Below are positions 16,395 to 25,118 of a DNA stretch of 64,000 nucleotides, piece after piece. This DNA comes from JACVRU01 sp040902725 (GTDB lineage: Bacteria > Actinomycetota > Thermoleophilia > Gaiellales > Gaiellaceae). How positions within the stretch are numbered: position 1 is the stretch's first letter; every line of letters starts with the position of its first letter. Position numbers and translations under genes: made by a program. The DNA lies in contig JBBDWU010000038.1 of assembly GCA_040902725.1 (NCBI GenBank), positions 186,001 to 250,000 of the forward strand, written 5' to 3'. The notes beneath the pieces were generated by a model. It had not been told where the DNA came from. It did no database searches and worked only from the letters and a program-made list of their open reading frames with translations.

Positions 16395-16718
16395 ATGGCA
16401 CGCATCGATCGCAGACGCCTCAGGCCGCTCGAGCACATCCGGGAGCGCCTCGACCACTCCGATCCCGATCGCGAGGCCTACGCCGCGATCGCCGCCCAGG
16501 TCACCGACCAGCGCCTGGCCCGCAGGCTCTCGCAGAAGGAGCTGGCGGAGCTCTGCGGCACGACCCAGTCCGCGATCGCACGCTTCGAGGCCGCCGTGCG
16601 GCCCCCGCGGCTCGACACGCTGCTGCGGATCGCCCGCGCGCTGGATTGCGAGCTCGAGGTGAAGCTACGACCACGGACCCGGACGAGAAGGAGGAGCGAT
16701 GAGCGCGACGCGGGTTGA
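16395..16718 (+). CDS. XRE-family HTH regulator
   Basis: 107 residues from ATG 16395. The Cro/C1-type helix-turn-helix is clear: LARRLSQKELAELCGTTQSAIARFE followed by the usual RPPRLDTLLRIARAL. The N-terminal 40 residues are charged. An alternative ATG at 16383 would add four residues, but the -10 box placement favours 16395. The gene overlaps the following zinc-ribbon gene by 20 bp. Short XRE proteins of this layout are often antitoxins; the partner here would be the membrane zinc-ribbon protein, which is not a known toxin. Probably represses its own promoter through the paired palindromes. Confidence 0.85.
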   Translation: MARIDRRRLRPLEHIRERLDHSDPDREAYAAIAAQVTDQRLARRLSQKELAELCGTTQSAIARFEAAVRPPRLDTLLRIARALDCELEVKLRPRTRTRRRSDERDAG

Positions 16719-17607
16719 GATCGAGGAGATCGAGTCGACGAAGAGCGAGAAGTTCCTCGCCGTCGTGCTGGCGGCGTTCCTGCTCGTCGGCGGGATCTGG
16801 TTCTACGCCAAGAGCGACGACTGGATCCGGGACGCCGTCGGGACGCCGCAGCCGACAGCGGCCGAGCAATCGGCGTTCGACGCCCTCGACGCCGCCCACA
16901 GGCGGCACGACCGCGCGATCGACCAGACGATCGACGCTCAGAGCGACCTCGAGCTCGCGCGCGAGGCCTATCGGACCGCTCTCGACGCGGGCCGTCCGGC
17001 CGTTGCGCTCGAGCGGGAGTACGTGCAGGCGCAGGAGCGCTTCCGGGCGGCGGAGCGCGACGAGGTCGCCACACGCACGGCCGTCACGGAGGTCCAGCCG
17101 GCTGCCGACCGGGCCGGGCGGGCATACGGCGAGCGCCAGGAGCAGGCGCAGGACCGGCGCGCCTGGATCGCGGCGATCGCCCGGTTCCTCTTCATCGGGC
17201 TCTGGCTCGCGCTCGCCTTCCGGCTGCTCGGAGCGCTTCGGCGCCGTGACTCGCGCTACCTCCCGATCGGGTTCGCGGTCATCGGTGCGGGGACCCTCCT
17301 GGCGCTCCTCTTCGCCTCCGACTACGTCACCGACTATCTCGACCCGCTCGACCTCGGGCCCCTCCTGCTCTCGCTGGTGGGCGCCGCCTTGACGCTCGTC
17401 GCCTTCGTCGCGCTCCAGCGCTACCTCGCCCAGCGGATACCGCTGCGTCGCGTGCGCAAGGCCGAGTGCCCGTTCTGCGGCTTCCCGGTGCGGGGGGACG
17501 GTGCGTTCTGCGAAGGCTGTGGCCGCGAGGTCGTGGCCGCCTGCGCGACATGCGGTCGGCCGCGCCGGGTCGGCACCGCTCGCTGCGCCGCCTGCGGAGC
17601 GGCCTAG
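16699..17607 (+). CDS. Membrane protein with coiled coil and C-terminal zinc ribbons
   Basis: 302 residues. Order: hydrophobic helix near 20-36, a long charged coiled coil (about 55-150, with ALEREYVQAQERFRAAERDE), three more membrane helices (about 160-245), then two CxxC pairs twice over: CPFCGFPVRGDGAFCEGCG and CATCGRPRRVGTARCAACG. The tail is therefore a double zinc ribbon on the same side as the cytoplasm. Start ATG 16699 has GGAGGAGCG before it. Co-transcribed with the XRE regulator. No family name recognised; role unknown. Confidence 0.75.
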   Translation: MSATRVEIEEIESTKSEKFLAVVLAAFLLVGGIWFYAKSDDWIRDAVGTPQPTAAEQSAFDALDAAHRRHDRAIDQTIDAQSDLELAREAYRTALDAGRPAVALEREYVQAQERFRAAERDEVATRTAVTEVQPAADRAGRAYGERQEQAQDRRAWIAAIARFLFIGLWLALAFRLLGALRRRDSRYLPIGFAVIGAGTLLALLFASDYVTDYLDPLDLGPLLLSLVGAALTLVAFVALQRYLAQRIPLRRVRKAECPFCGFPVRGDGAFCEGCGREVVAACATCGRPRRVGTARCAACGAA

Positions 17608-17640
17608 CTTCGCCCACCGCGGCCGGTTTACACTCCGCCA

Positions 17641-18054
17641 ATGCCGCTCCGAAAGAACGCGAAGATCGAGCTGATCAAGCGCGTGCCGCTGTTCTCGCAG
17701 TGCTCGAAGAAGGAGCTCGAGGCGGTCGCGCTCGTCGCGGACGAGATCGACCTGCGCGAGGGCAAGGAGCTGACGATGCAGGGCCGCCCCGGCCGCGAGT
17801 TCTTCGTGCTCGTCGAAGGAGAGGCCGACGTGCGCAAGGACGGCCGTAAGATCCGCTCGCTCTCCGGCGGCGACTTCTTCGGCGAGATCGCGCTCGTCGC
17901 CCAGCGGCCCCGCACGGCCACGGTCGTCGCGACGACGCCCGTGCGTGTGCTCGTCGTGACCGACCGCTCGTTCCGCAGCCTGCTGGAGCGCTCGCCGAGC
18001 ATCCAGTCGAAGGTGCTGGCCGCGCTCGCCGAGCGCGTCGCGGCCGACATCTGA
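17641..18054 (+). CDS. Stand-alone cyclic-nucleotide-binding domain protein
   Basis: 137 residues consisting almost entirely of one CRP-type cNMP-binding beta-roll: VPLFSQCSKKELEAVA leads in, then GREFFVLVEGEADVRKDG, and LSGGDFFGEIALVAQRPRTATVVA, which is the complete phosphate-binding cassette including Glu and Arg. There is no HTH or catalytic domain, so it must act through a partner protein. TACACT sits 6 nt upstream of the ATG, so it probably has its own leaderless promoter. Ligand could be cAMP or cGMP; family members vary. Confidence 0.88.
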   Translation: MPLRKNAKIELIKRVPLFSQCSKKELEAVALVADEIDLREGKELTMQGRPGREFFVLVEGEADVRKDGRKIRSLSGGDFFGEIALVAQRPRTATVVATTPVRVLVVTDRSFRSLLERSPSIQSKVLAALAERVAADI

Positions 18055-18077
18055 TCCGGTTCTTAGACTCCCCCTCC

Positions 18078-18677
<600 letters not shown>

Positions 18678-18678
18678 A

Positions 18679-18684
18679 TAGCCT
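18679..18684 (+). promoter_or_regulatory. Leaderless -10 box (TAGCCT) of the ABC exporter operon
   Basis: TAGCCT-CAGAGC-GTG: 6 nt before the ABC ATPase start at 18691. Confidence 0.5.
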
Positions 18685-18690
18685 CAGAGC

Positions 18691-19659
18691 GTGAGGACGA
18701 ACTCGATCGAGGCCGAGGGCCTCGTCAAGCAGTTCCGGAAGGGCCCCCGCGCGGTGGACGGGATCGACCTCACGGTCGCGCCCGGCGAGATCTACGGGTT
18801 CCTGGGCCCGAACGGCGCCGGCAAGTCCACCACCGTGCACATGCTGACGACGCTGCTGCCGCCGACCGCGGGGACCGCGCGCGTCGGCGGCTACGACATC
18901 GTCAAGGAAGGCCCGAAGGTGCGCGCCGCGATCGGCGCCGCCCTCCAGGAGGCCGCGCTCGACCCGCTGCTCACCGGCCGCGACCACCTGAAGCTGCAGA
19001 TGGCCCTGCACGGCGTCTCGCGCGGCGATCGCCCGGCCCGCGCGAACGAGCTGCTCGCCCGCGTGGGGTTGATGGGAGCGGCCGACCGGAAGGTGGGCGG
19101 CTACTCCGGCGGCATGAAGCGGCGGCTCGACCTCGCGCTGGCCCTCGTCCACCGGCCGCGCCTGCTCTTCCTCGACGAGCCCACCACCGGCCTCGACCCG
19201 CAGAGCCGCGCCGCGCTCTGGGAGGAGGTGAGCCGCCTCGCCCAGGACGGCGTCACCGTCTTCCTCACGACCCAGTACCTGGAGGAGGCCGACGTCCTCG
19301 CCGACCGAGTGGGGATCATCGACCACGGCCGCATCGTCGCCGAGGGCACGCCCGCCGAGCTGAAGGACGAGATCGGGCGGCCGACGGTGGAGGTCATCCC
19401 GGCCGACCTGGACGACCGCGCCGCCGTCGCGGAGGTGCTGGCGCACTTCGGCGAGCCGGCGGAGGCCTCCCCGAAGGGCGTCGCGGTGCGCATCGAGGGC
19501 GAGGCCGAGCTCGCGCCGGTCGTGCGGGCGCTCGACGCCGAGGGCATCCACGTCGAGGAGCTCCAGCTCCACGCGCCGACGCTCGACGACGTCTTCCTCG
19601 CCAAGACGGGACGCTCGCTCGAGGGCGCGGAGGAGCCCGAAGCGGTCGCCGTCGAGTGA
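18691..19659 (+). CDS. ABC exporter ATP-binding protein (DrrA-like)
   Basis: 322 residues with Walker A GPNGAGKST (near 41), Q-loop ALQEAALD, signature YSGGMKRRLDLALAL, Walker B LLFLDEPTTGLDP and switch TTQYLEEAD. The C-terminal 90 residues are the DrrA-type accessory domain (DVFLAKTGRSLEG). This group powers ABC-2 type exporters of drugs or lipids. The stop overlaps the first permease start by 4 nt (GTGA), and the second permease follows likewise, giving a three-gene operon. Confidence 0.93.
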   Translation: MRTNSIEAEGLVKQFRKGPRAVDGIDLTVAPGEIYGFLGPNGAGKSTTVHMLTTLLPPTAGTARVGGYDIVKEGPKVRAAIGAALQEAALDPLLTGRDHLKLQMALHGVSRGDRPARANELLARVGLMGAADRKVGGYSGGMKRRLDLALALVHRPRLLFLDEPTTGLDPQSRAALWEEVSRLAQDGVTVFLTTQYLEEADVLADRVGIIDHGRIVAEGTPAELKDEIGRPTVEVIPADLDDRAAVAEVLAHFGEPAEASPKGVAVRIEGEAELAPVVRALDAEGIHVEELQLHAPTLDDVFLAKTGRSLEGAEEPEAVAVE

Positions 19660-20435
19660 GGGGCACGCTCGCGATCCAGATCGGGTCGGTCGCCCGGCGC
19701 CAGATCCTGCGCACGCTGCGCCAGCCGGCGGCCGTCTTCTTCCCGGTCGCGTTCCCGCTCGCGCTGATGGCCGTCAACGCCGCCGGCCTCACCCCTGCCA
19801 CGAGCCTGCCCGGCTTCCCCGCCGACTCCTTCTACTCCTTCGCGCTCGCCGTTCCCTTCATCCAGGGCGCGCTCTTCGCCACGATGAACGCCGGCACCGA
19901 CCTCGCGCGCGACATCCAGGACGGCTTCTTCAACCGGCTCGCGCTCACGCCACTGCGCGGCTCGGCCCTCCTGCTCGGCCTGCTCGCGGGCGTCGTCGCG
20001 CTCGGCCTCGTCCAGTCGGTGATCTACCTCGGGGTCGGCCTCGCGATCGGCGTCGAGTTCCACGCCGGCGTGCTCGGCGTCGTCGTGCTGCTCGCCCTCT
20101 CGGCGCTGATCCTGCTCGGCTTCGGCGCGATCGGGGCGACGATGGCGCTGCGCACCGGCTCCGGCGAGGCCGTCCAGGGCCTCTTCCCCGCCTTCTTCGT
20201 CTTCCTGTTCATCTCGTCGATGAACATGCCGCGCAGCCTGATCGAGATCGACTGGTTCCGGATCGCCGCCACCGCGAACCCGATCTCGTATCTGATCGAG
20301 GGCGTGCGGAGCCTGATCATCACCGGCTGGGACGGCCAGGCGCTGGCGCTCGGCTTCGGCATCGCCGCCGCGCTCACCGCCGTCGCGCTCGCGGCCGCGG
20401 CGGCGTCGCTGCGCACCCGGATGGAGCGGACGTGA
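19656..20435 (+). CDS. ABC-2 type permease, first of pair
   Basis: 259 residues, GTG start inside the ATPase stop (GTGA). Six hydrophobic segments; the conserved ABC-2 pattern appears as GTDLARDIQDGFFNRLALTPL (the loop after helix 2) and TANPISYLIEGVRSLI near the end. With the next gene it forms a heterodimeric membrane domain of the exporter. Substrate unknown. Confidence 0.9.
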   Translation: MRGTLAIQIGSVARRQILRTLRQPAAVFFPVAFPLALMAVNAAGLTPATSLPGFPADSFYSFALAVPFIQGALFATMNAGTDLARDIQDGFFNRLALTPLRGSALLLGLLAGVVALGLVQSVIYLGVGLAIGVEFHAGVLGVVVLLALSALILLGFGAIGATMALRTGSGEAVQGLFPAFFVFLFISSMNMPRSLIEIDWFRIAATANPISYLIEGVRSLIITGWDGQALALGFGIAAALTAVALAAAAASLRTRMERT

Positions 20436-21205
20436 ACAGAACGCTGTCCGTCACCGAGGGCGTGGTCTGGCTGGTGCTGCGCCGGGTGCTGAAGAACCCG
20501 TCGATCCTGATCCCCTCGCTGCTCTTCCCGCTCTTCTTCTTCACCGCCTTCGCGGGTGGGCTCTCACGCGTCAGCGAGGTGCCCGGGTTCGACTTTCCGG
20601 CCGGGTACACGTCGTTCCAGTTCGTCTTCGTGCTCCTGCAGTCGGCGGCGTTCGCGGGTGTCTTCACGGGTTTCGGCATCGCCCGCGACTTCGAGCGCGG
20701 GTTCGCCCGCCGGCTGATGCTCGCCGCCCCGCGCCGCAGCGCGATCGTCCTCGGCTACGCGGCGGCGGCGGTCGTGCGCTGGGCGATGGTGGCGGTCGCG
20801 CTCACGGTCGTGGCGCTGGTCGCCGGGATGGAGGTCGGCGGCAACGGCGTCGACCTCTTCGGCCTCTACACGCTGGCCCTGCTCACGAATCTCGCCGGCA
20901 CGCTCTGGGCGATGGGGGTCGCGATGCGGCTGCGAACGATGCAGGCCGGCCCGGTGATGCAGTTCCCGGTCTTCCTGACGCTCTTCATCGCGCCCGTCTA
21001 CGTGCCGCTGTCTCTGCTCGACGGGTGGATCAAGGCGGTCGCGACCTTCAATCCCGCGACGCGGCTGCTCGAGTCGGGCCGCGGCTTCATCGCGGGCGAG
21101 CCGACCGAGGTCGCTCTGGCCTTCGGCGCCGCGGTCGGGCTCGCGGTGCTGTTCGCCGCCTGGGCGCTGCGCGGGATGCGCTCGGCCGAGGCCGCGGGCG
21201 GCTAG
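20432..21205 (+). CDS. ABC-2 type permease, second of pair
   Basis: 257 residues with six hydrophobic segments, GTG start overlapping the previous stop by 4 nt. ARDFERGFARRLMLAAPRR is the conserved cytoplasmic loop and VATFNPATRLLESGRGFI the C-terminal ABC-2 box. Its last four bases overlap the stop of the convergent ankyrin gene. Confidence 0.9.
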   Translation: MNRTLSVTEGVVWLVLRRVLKNPSILIPSLLFPLFFFTAFAGGLSRVSEVPGFDFPAGYTSFQFVFVLLQSAAFAGVFTGFGIARDFERGFARRLMLAAPRRSAIVLGYAAAAVVRWAMVAVALTVVALVAGMEVGGNGVDLFGLYTLALLTNLAGTLWAMGVAMRLRTMQAGPVMQFPVFLTLFIAPVYVPLSLLDGWIKAVATFNPATRLLESGRGFIAGEPTEVALAFGAAVGLAVLFAAWALRGMRSAEAAGG

Positions 21206-21666
21206 GGGTTCGCCCCGCGCTCGAGCAGGAGCTCCTCCAGCTCGGCGTTGCTCTCCTGGCGGGCGGCGTCGATCGCCCGGAAGCCGCCCGGCTGCTCGGC
21301 GTCCACGTCAGCGCCGGCGTCGAGCAGCAGGCGGACGATCTCGATCGAGCCGCCGTTGGCCGCGGCGGAGTGGATCGGCTGCACCTGGATCTGCTCGTGG
21401 CGAGCACGCAGGTGGACGTCGGCGCCGCGCTCGAGCAGGAGCCGCACGGCCTCGGGGCGCTTGAAGAACGCCGCCAGGGTCAGGGGCGTGAAGCCGTCGG
21501 GCGCGAACTCGTTGGGGTCGGCGCCGTCGTCGAGCAGTCGCCGCAGCCGGTCGACGTCGCCGAAGGCGGCCGCCTCGAAGAGGTCGAGCTCGTCCTGCTC
21601 GGCGCGCAGGCGCTCGGCGTCCTCGGCGCGTCCTTCGTAGAGTGCCTGGAGCGACGGCGACGTCAC
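21202..21666 (-). CDS. Ankyrin-repeat protein
   Basis: 154 residues. Three to four ankyrin repeats are readable: DLFEAAAFGDVDRLRRLLDD-GADPNEF, GFTPLTLAAFFKRPEAVRLLLERGADV, and PIHSAAANGGSIEIVRLLLDAGADVD, then a partial one. A short N-terminal helix (SPSLQALYEGRAEDAERLR) precedes. The GTG start overlaps the aminotransferase stop (GTGA), so it is translated as the second gene of that unit. Ankyrin repeats bind proteins; partner unknown. Confidence 0.9.
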   Translation of the reverse strand: MTSPSLQALYEGRAEDAERLRAEQDELDLFEAAAFGDVDRLRRLLDDGADPNEFAPDGFTPLTLAAFFKRPEAVRLLLERGADVHLRARHEQIQVQPIHSAAANGGSIEIVRLLLDAGADVDAEQPGGFRAIDAARQESNAELEELLLERGANP

Positions 21667-22880
21667 GCCTGCAGGAGCAGCGAGCGGTTCCGGCGCAGCC
21701 CGTCCAGCACGGCGTCGACGTCCTCCACCGCGTTGTAGCAGTGCATCGAGACGCGAAGGTTCTCGTCGCGCGAGGACGTCACGACTCCTTCGCGGCGCAA
21801 CGCGGCCACGAGCGCGTCCACATCGGTCGACTTCACGCACACGAGCGCACCGCGCCGGTCGCGCTTGCGCGGCGTCACCACCGTCGCGCCGAGCTCCTCG
21901 AGCCCCTCGAGCAGCCGGTGGTTGAGCTCCTGCACGTGCGCGCGCGTCTCGGCCACCCCCGTCTCGAGCATCAGCTCGATCCCGGCGATGCCGGCGTAGA
22001 TCGACGGGATCGGCGGCGTCCCGAACTCGAAGCGGCGCGCCGTCGGCGAGGGCGAGTAGTCGTGAATGTCCATCGAGAAGATGTCGCGGTCGGCGAACCA
22101 GCCGGTGGCGGTCGGCCAAATGCGCTCGACCACGTCCCGGCGCGCATAGAGGAAGGCGAGCCCGGCGGAGCCGAGCAGGTACTTGACCGTCCCTGCGGCC
22201 AGGAAGTCGACGTCGAGCTCGCGCACGTCGATCGGCAGCGAGCCCGCGCTCTGGTACGCGTCGACGAAGACGAGGGCGCCCCGCTCGTGCGCCGCGCTGA
22301 CCACGGGCTCGAGGCGGATCAGCTCGCCGGTGCGGTAGGAGACGTGGGTGACGGACACCAGCAGCGTGTCGTCGTCGATCGCGTCGATGAGCCGCTCGGG
22401 GGCGACGTGGACGACGCGGGCGCCGCGGGCCTCCTGCGCGTGCCAGATCTGGCCGACGGTCGGGAACTCGAGCTCGGTCGTCACGATCTTCGAGCGCCGC
22501 GCGTAGCGCAGGCCCGAGGCGAGGGCGGACAGGCCGGCGGAGAGCGAGGTCGTTACGGCCACCTCGTCCGGCTCCGCGTTCACCAGCCGGGCGAAGGCGC
22601 CGCGCGCGGCCTCCGCGCGCTCGACCCAGTACTCCCAGGGCGCACCCTGCTCGTCCCAGTCGCGCAGGTAGTGCTCGTAGGCGACGCGCACCGCGTCCGA
22701 GAGCGCGCCCTGCGAGCAGCTGTTGACGTAGACGAGCCGCTCCAGGATGGGGAAGCGATGGCGCACGCGGTGCGGCAGCGGCCCCGAGTGCGCCGGCCGC
22801 GGGACGGGCTGGTCGCCGCCGCCGGTCACGCCGGAGACGCCCTCGTACAGATGCGGATCGATGCGCGTCCTACCTTCCAA
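21663..22880 (-). CDS. Class V aminotransferase (cysteine desulfurase/kynureninase-like fold)
   Basis: 405 residues. PLP-enzyme features: VNSCSQGALSDAV at the start of the fold, VAVTTSLSAGLSALASGL (phosphate-binding loop), VFVDAYQSAGSLPIDV (the D-x-x-Q/H-x-x-G motif that holds PLP), and FLAAGTVKYLLGSAGLAFLY with the likely Schiff-base Lys. The start is a TTG that overlaps the LivF stop by 11 bp; a later in-frame start is possible because the first 40 residues are not conserved-looking. The reaction cannot be named from the sequence. Confidence 0.85.
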   Translation of the reverse strand: MEGRTRIDPHLYEGVSGVTGGGDQPVPRPAHSGPLPHRVRHRFPILERLVYVNSCSQGALSDAVRVAYEHYLRDWDEQGAPWEYWVERAEAARGAFARLVNAEPDEVAVTTSLSAGLSALASGLRYARRSKIVTTELEFPTVGQIWHAQEARGARVVHVAPERLIDAIDDDTLLVSVTHVSYRTGELIRLEPVVSAAHERGALVFVDAYQSAGSLPIDVRELDVDFLAAGTVKYLLGSAGLAFLYARRDVVERIWPTATGWFADRDIFSMDIHDYSPSPTARRFEFGTPPIPSIYAGIAGIELMLETGVAETRAHVQELNHRLLEGLEELGATVVTPRKRDRRGALVCVKSTDVDALVAALRREGVVTSSRDENLRVSMHCYNAVEDVDAVLDGLRRNRSLLLQA

Positions 22881-23580
22881 GGTATGCCTTCCTCAGATTC
22901 TCGTTCTGGAGCAGCTTCCGTGCTTCGTCGGCAAGCACGATTCTCCCTGTCTGGAGCACGTAGCCGCGGTCCGCGATCGACAGGGACACGTTCGCGTTCT
23001 GCTCGACGACGAGGACGGCGACACCGGCCTCGTGCACCTGCTGGATGATCTCGAAGCTGCGCTCGACGAGGATCGGCGCCAGTCCCATCGACGGCTCGTC
23101 CATCAGCATCAGCTTCGGCTGCGACATGAGCGCGCGGGCCATCGCCACCATCTGCTGCTCGCCGCCCGAGAGCGTGCCCGCGAGCTGGTCGCGGCGCTCG
23201 TGGAGCACGGGGAAGAGGCCGTAGACGCGGTCGAGCGCGTCCTTCAGCTCGGTCCGTGGCCGCAGGTAGCCGCCCATCTCGAGGTTCTCGAGCACCGTCA
23301 TCGGCGCGAAGAGGCGGCGGTTCTCGGGGACGATCGCGATCCCGCGCCCGATCCGGTAGCTCGTCGTTCGCTCGGTCACGTCCTCGCCGGCGAGCTCGAC
23401 CGTGCCCGTGCGCGGCTGGACGATGCCGAGGATCGTCTTCAGCGTCGTCGACTTGCCGGAGGCGTTGCCGCCGAGCAGGCAGACGAGCTCGCCTTCGTTC
23501 ACCTCCAGGTCGACGTCTTCGAGGATGTGGATCTCGCCGTAGTACGTGTTGATCCCGGAGAGGCGGAGGAGCGGCTTCAC
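22870..23580 (-). CDS. livF: Branched-chain amino acid ABC transporter ATPase LivF
   Basis: 236 residues, typical LivF: NTYYGEIHILEDVDLEVNEGE, Walker A GGNASGKST, AIVPENRRLFAPMTVLENL (the LivF-specific stretch after the Q-loop), LSGGEQQMVAMARAL, Walker B LMLMDEPSMGLAP and the LVVEQNAN H-loop region where the usual His is replaced by Gln-Asn as in other LivF proteins. GTG start overlaps the LivG stop by 4 nt. Its normal partners LivK, LivH and LivM are absent upstream. Confidence 0.93.
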   Translation of the reverse strand: MKPLLRLSGINTYYGEIHILEDVDLEVNEGELVCLLGGNASGKSTTLKTILGIVQPRTGTVELAGEDVTERTTSYRIGRGIAIVPENRRLFAPMTVLENLEMGGYLRPRTELKDALDRVYGLFPVLHERRDQLAGTLSGGEQQMVAMARALMSQPKLMLMDEPSMGLAPILVERSFEIIQQVHEAGVAVLVVEQNANVSLSIADRGYVLQTGRIVLADEARKLLQNENLRKAYLGR

Positions 23581-24050
23581 GCCGTTTCTCGCCGCCCCAG
23601 GTAAGCCTCGACGACCCGCTCGTTCGTGGCCACCTGCTCGAACGTCCCCTCGGCGATCTTCTCCCCGTGGTCGAGCGCGACCACGCGGTCGGAGATGCCC
23701 TCGACGACGTGCATGTCGTGCTCGATCACGAGAATCGTGTAGCCGCCGTCCGTGCGCAGCTTCCCGATCAGCTCCGTCAGCTCGTGCGTCTCGACCGGGT
23801 TCATGCCCGCCGCCGGCTCGTCGAGCAGCAGGATGCGCGGATTCGTCGCCGTGGCGCGGGCGATCTCGAGCCGGCGCCGGTTCGCGTAGGAGAGGCTGTA
23901 GGCGGGCTGGTCCCAGCGGTAACCGACCAGGCGCTCGCCGAAGAAGCCGAGCTTCGCCTCGGCGAGCGCGTGCACCTCCCGCGCCTCCCGCCGCGCGCGC
24001 GGCAGCCGCAGGATCGACTCGAACACGGTCGCCCGCGTGTGCCCGTAGGC
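23577..24050 (-). pseudogene. livG: LivG ATPase, 5' part missing
   Basis: Only the C-terminal 158 or so residues remain. They contain the LivG signature YANRRRLEIARA (in place of LSGGQ), Walker B ILLLDEPAAGMNP and VIEHDMHVVEGISDRVVAL. The N-terminal third with the Walker A nucleotide-binding loop is missing, so it cannot be an active ATPase. The homology stops near 24045, where the frame runs into antisense of an unrelated fragment. Either a deletion or rearrangement removed livG's start together with the rest of the liv operon, or two contigs were joined here wrongly. Confidence 0.75.
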
Positions 24051-24051
24051 G

Positions 24052-24274
24052 GTGACGATGAATGTGGCCTCGCTCGAGGACGTGATGACGTCGAAGCTGC
24101 TCGCCCTCAACGAGCAGGAGCCCGACTTTCGGGTGTGTGCTCGAGATCGCGCGGATGCTGCGCGAGCAGATCAACTGGGCCCATGTGCGCGAGCGGACGC
24201 AGGAATCCGCCTTCGCGAAGGCGTTCTTCACCCTCGTCGAGGAGCTGGGGATCGTCGAGCGCGAGCCCGCGTAG
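24052..24274 (+). pseudogene. Frameshifted C-terminal remnant of a nucleotidyltransferase-like protein
   Basis: The plus strand reads VASLEDVMTSKLLALNEQEP and, after a shift of frame at about 24132, VLEIARMLREQINWAHVRER then FAKAFFTLVEELGIVEREPA and a stop at 24274. Together these look like the C-terminal half of an AbiEii-like/nucleotidyltransferase family protein. There is an in-frame stop 6 nt before the first readable codon, so the N-terminal part is gone. It abuts the broken end of livG on one side and the dppA-like stop on the other. Confidence 0.6.
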
Positions 24275-25099
24275 CTACGCGTCGAAGAAGAAGAACGACT
24301 GCCAGGCGCTCCACCAGTCGGCGCCGCGCACGACGACCTCGCGCGGGCCGACGATCTCGACTGCGGGGACCCGGCGGAGCTTGTCCACCGCCAGCGTGGT
24401 CTTGTACTCGACCCGGATCTCGACCGGGCGGTCGGGGACGTACGGGTAGGCGTGCGAGAGGTCGGCGAGCGAGGTGCGCGCGGCCTCCTCGATCAGCGCC
24501 CGGGCCCGCTTGGGCGAGAGCATCCTGGCGCTCCTCCCGCCGAGTCCCCGCTTGACGGCGACGGTCGTGACGCCGTCGCCGAGCAGCTCCCGCGCCTCCT
24601 GGCAGACGGCCTCGTCGCCGGTCACGAGCACGACGGGGCAGCCCCAGTGGCCGCAGAGCGCGGCGTTGATCCCCGTCTCGCCGACGAGCGTCCCGTTGAA
24701 CCAGAGGTTCTGCCAGGACTGTCCGGAGACGGTGTGGTTCATGACACCGAGTTGCGTGCCGGCCAGCGCGTGCATGCCGATGAAGAGCGCGGCGTCGCAG
24801 CCCTCCTCGAGAAAGCCGGTGTACTCCGTCCACTCCTGCTGGACGACGAACTCGCAGTCGGGATCGAGGTCCTCGGCGACGAGCGAGTTGAACGTGTAGC
24901 CGCCGCCGGCGCCGTGGCAGTCCATCACCACGATCTCGGTCGCCCCGGCCGCCTTCGCGCCGCGCACCGCGGCGTTGATCTCCTCGGTGTAGAGCTTCCG
25001 GCCCTCCTCGAAGAGCGGCCCGCCCTTGTCGCCGTCCACCTGGTCGCCCTTGACGATCCCGGCGACGCCTTCCATGTCGCTGATGACGTGAACGCGCAC
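24275..25099 (-). CDS. M55-family D-aminopeptidase (DppA-like)
   Basis: 274 residues. VHVISDMEGVAGIV at the N-terminus supplies the metal-binding Asp and Glu of family M55; MDCHGAGGGYTFN (His), LFIGMHALAGT (His), and NGTLVGETGINAALCGHWG (Glu) complete the site known from Bacillus DppA. Such enzymes cleave D-amino-acid-containing peptides with zinc. GTG start at 25099 with TACGCT 6 nt upstream. The starts of this gene and the divergent SDR are only 19 bp apart. Confidence 0.9.
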   Translation of the reverse strand: MRVHVISDMEGVAGIVKGDQVDGDKGGPLFEEGRKLYTEEINAAVRGAKAAGATEIVVMDCHGAGGGYTFNSLVAEDLDPDCEFVVQQEWTEYTGFLEEGCDAALFIGMHALAGTQLGVMNHTVSGQSWQNLWFNGTLVGETGINAALCGHWGCPVVLVTGDEAVCQEARELLGDGVTTVAVKRGLGGRSARMLSPKRARALIEEAARTSLADLSHAYPYVPDRPVEIRVEYKTTLAVDKLRRVPAVEIVGPREVVVRGADWWSAWQSFFFFDA

Positions 25100-25104
25100 A
25101 TGGG

Positions 25105-25111
25105 TAGCGTA
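25105..25111. promoter_or_regulatory. Shared bidirectional -10 element
   Basis: TAGCGTA can be read as TAGCGT on the plus strand (8 nt before GTG 25119) and as TACGCT on the minus strand (6 nt before GTG 25099). Both fit TANNNT, so two divergent leaderless promoters appear to use overlapping -10 boxes. Confidence 0.5.
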
Positions 25112-25118
25112 AGCGACC

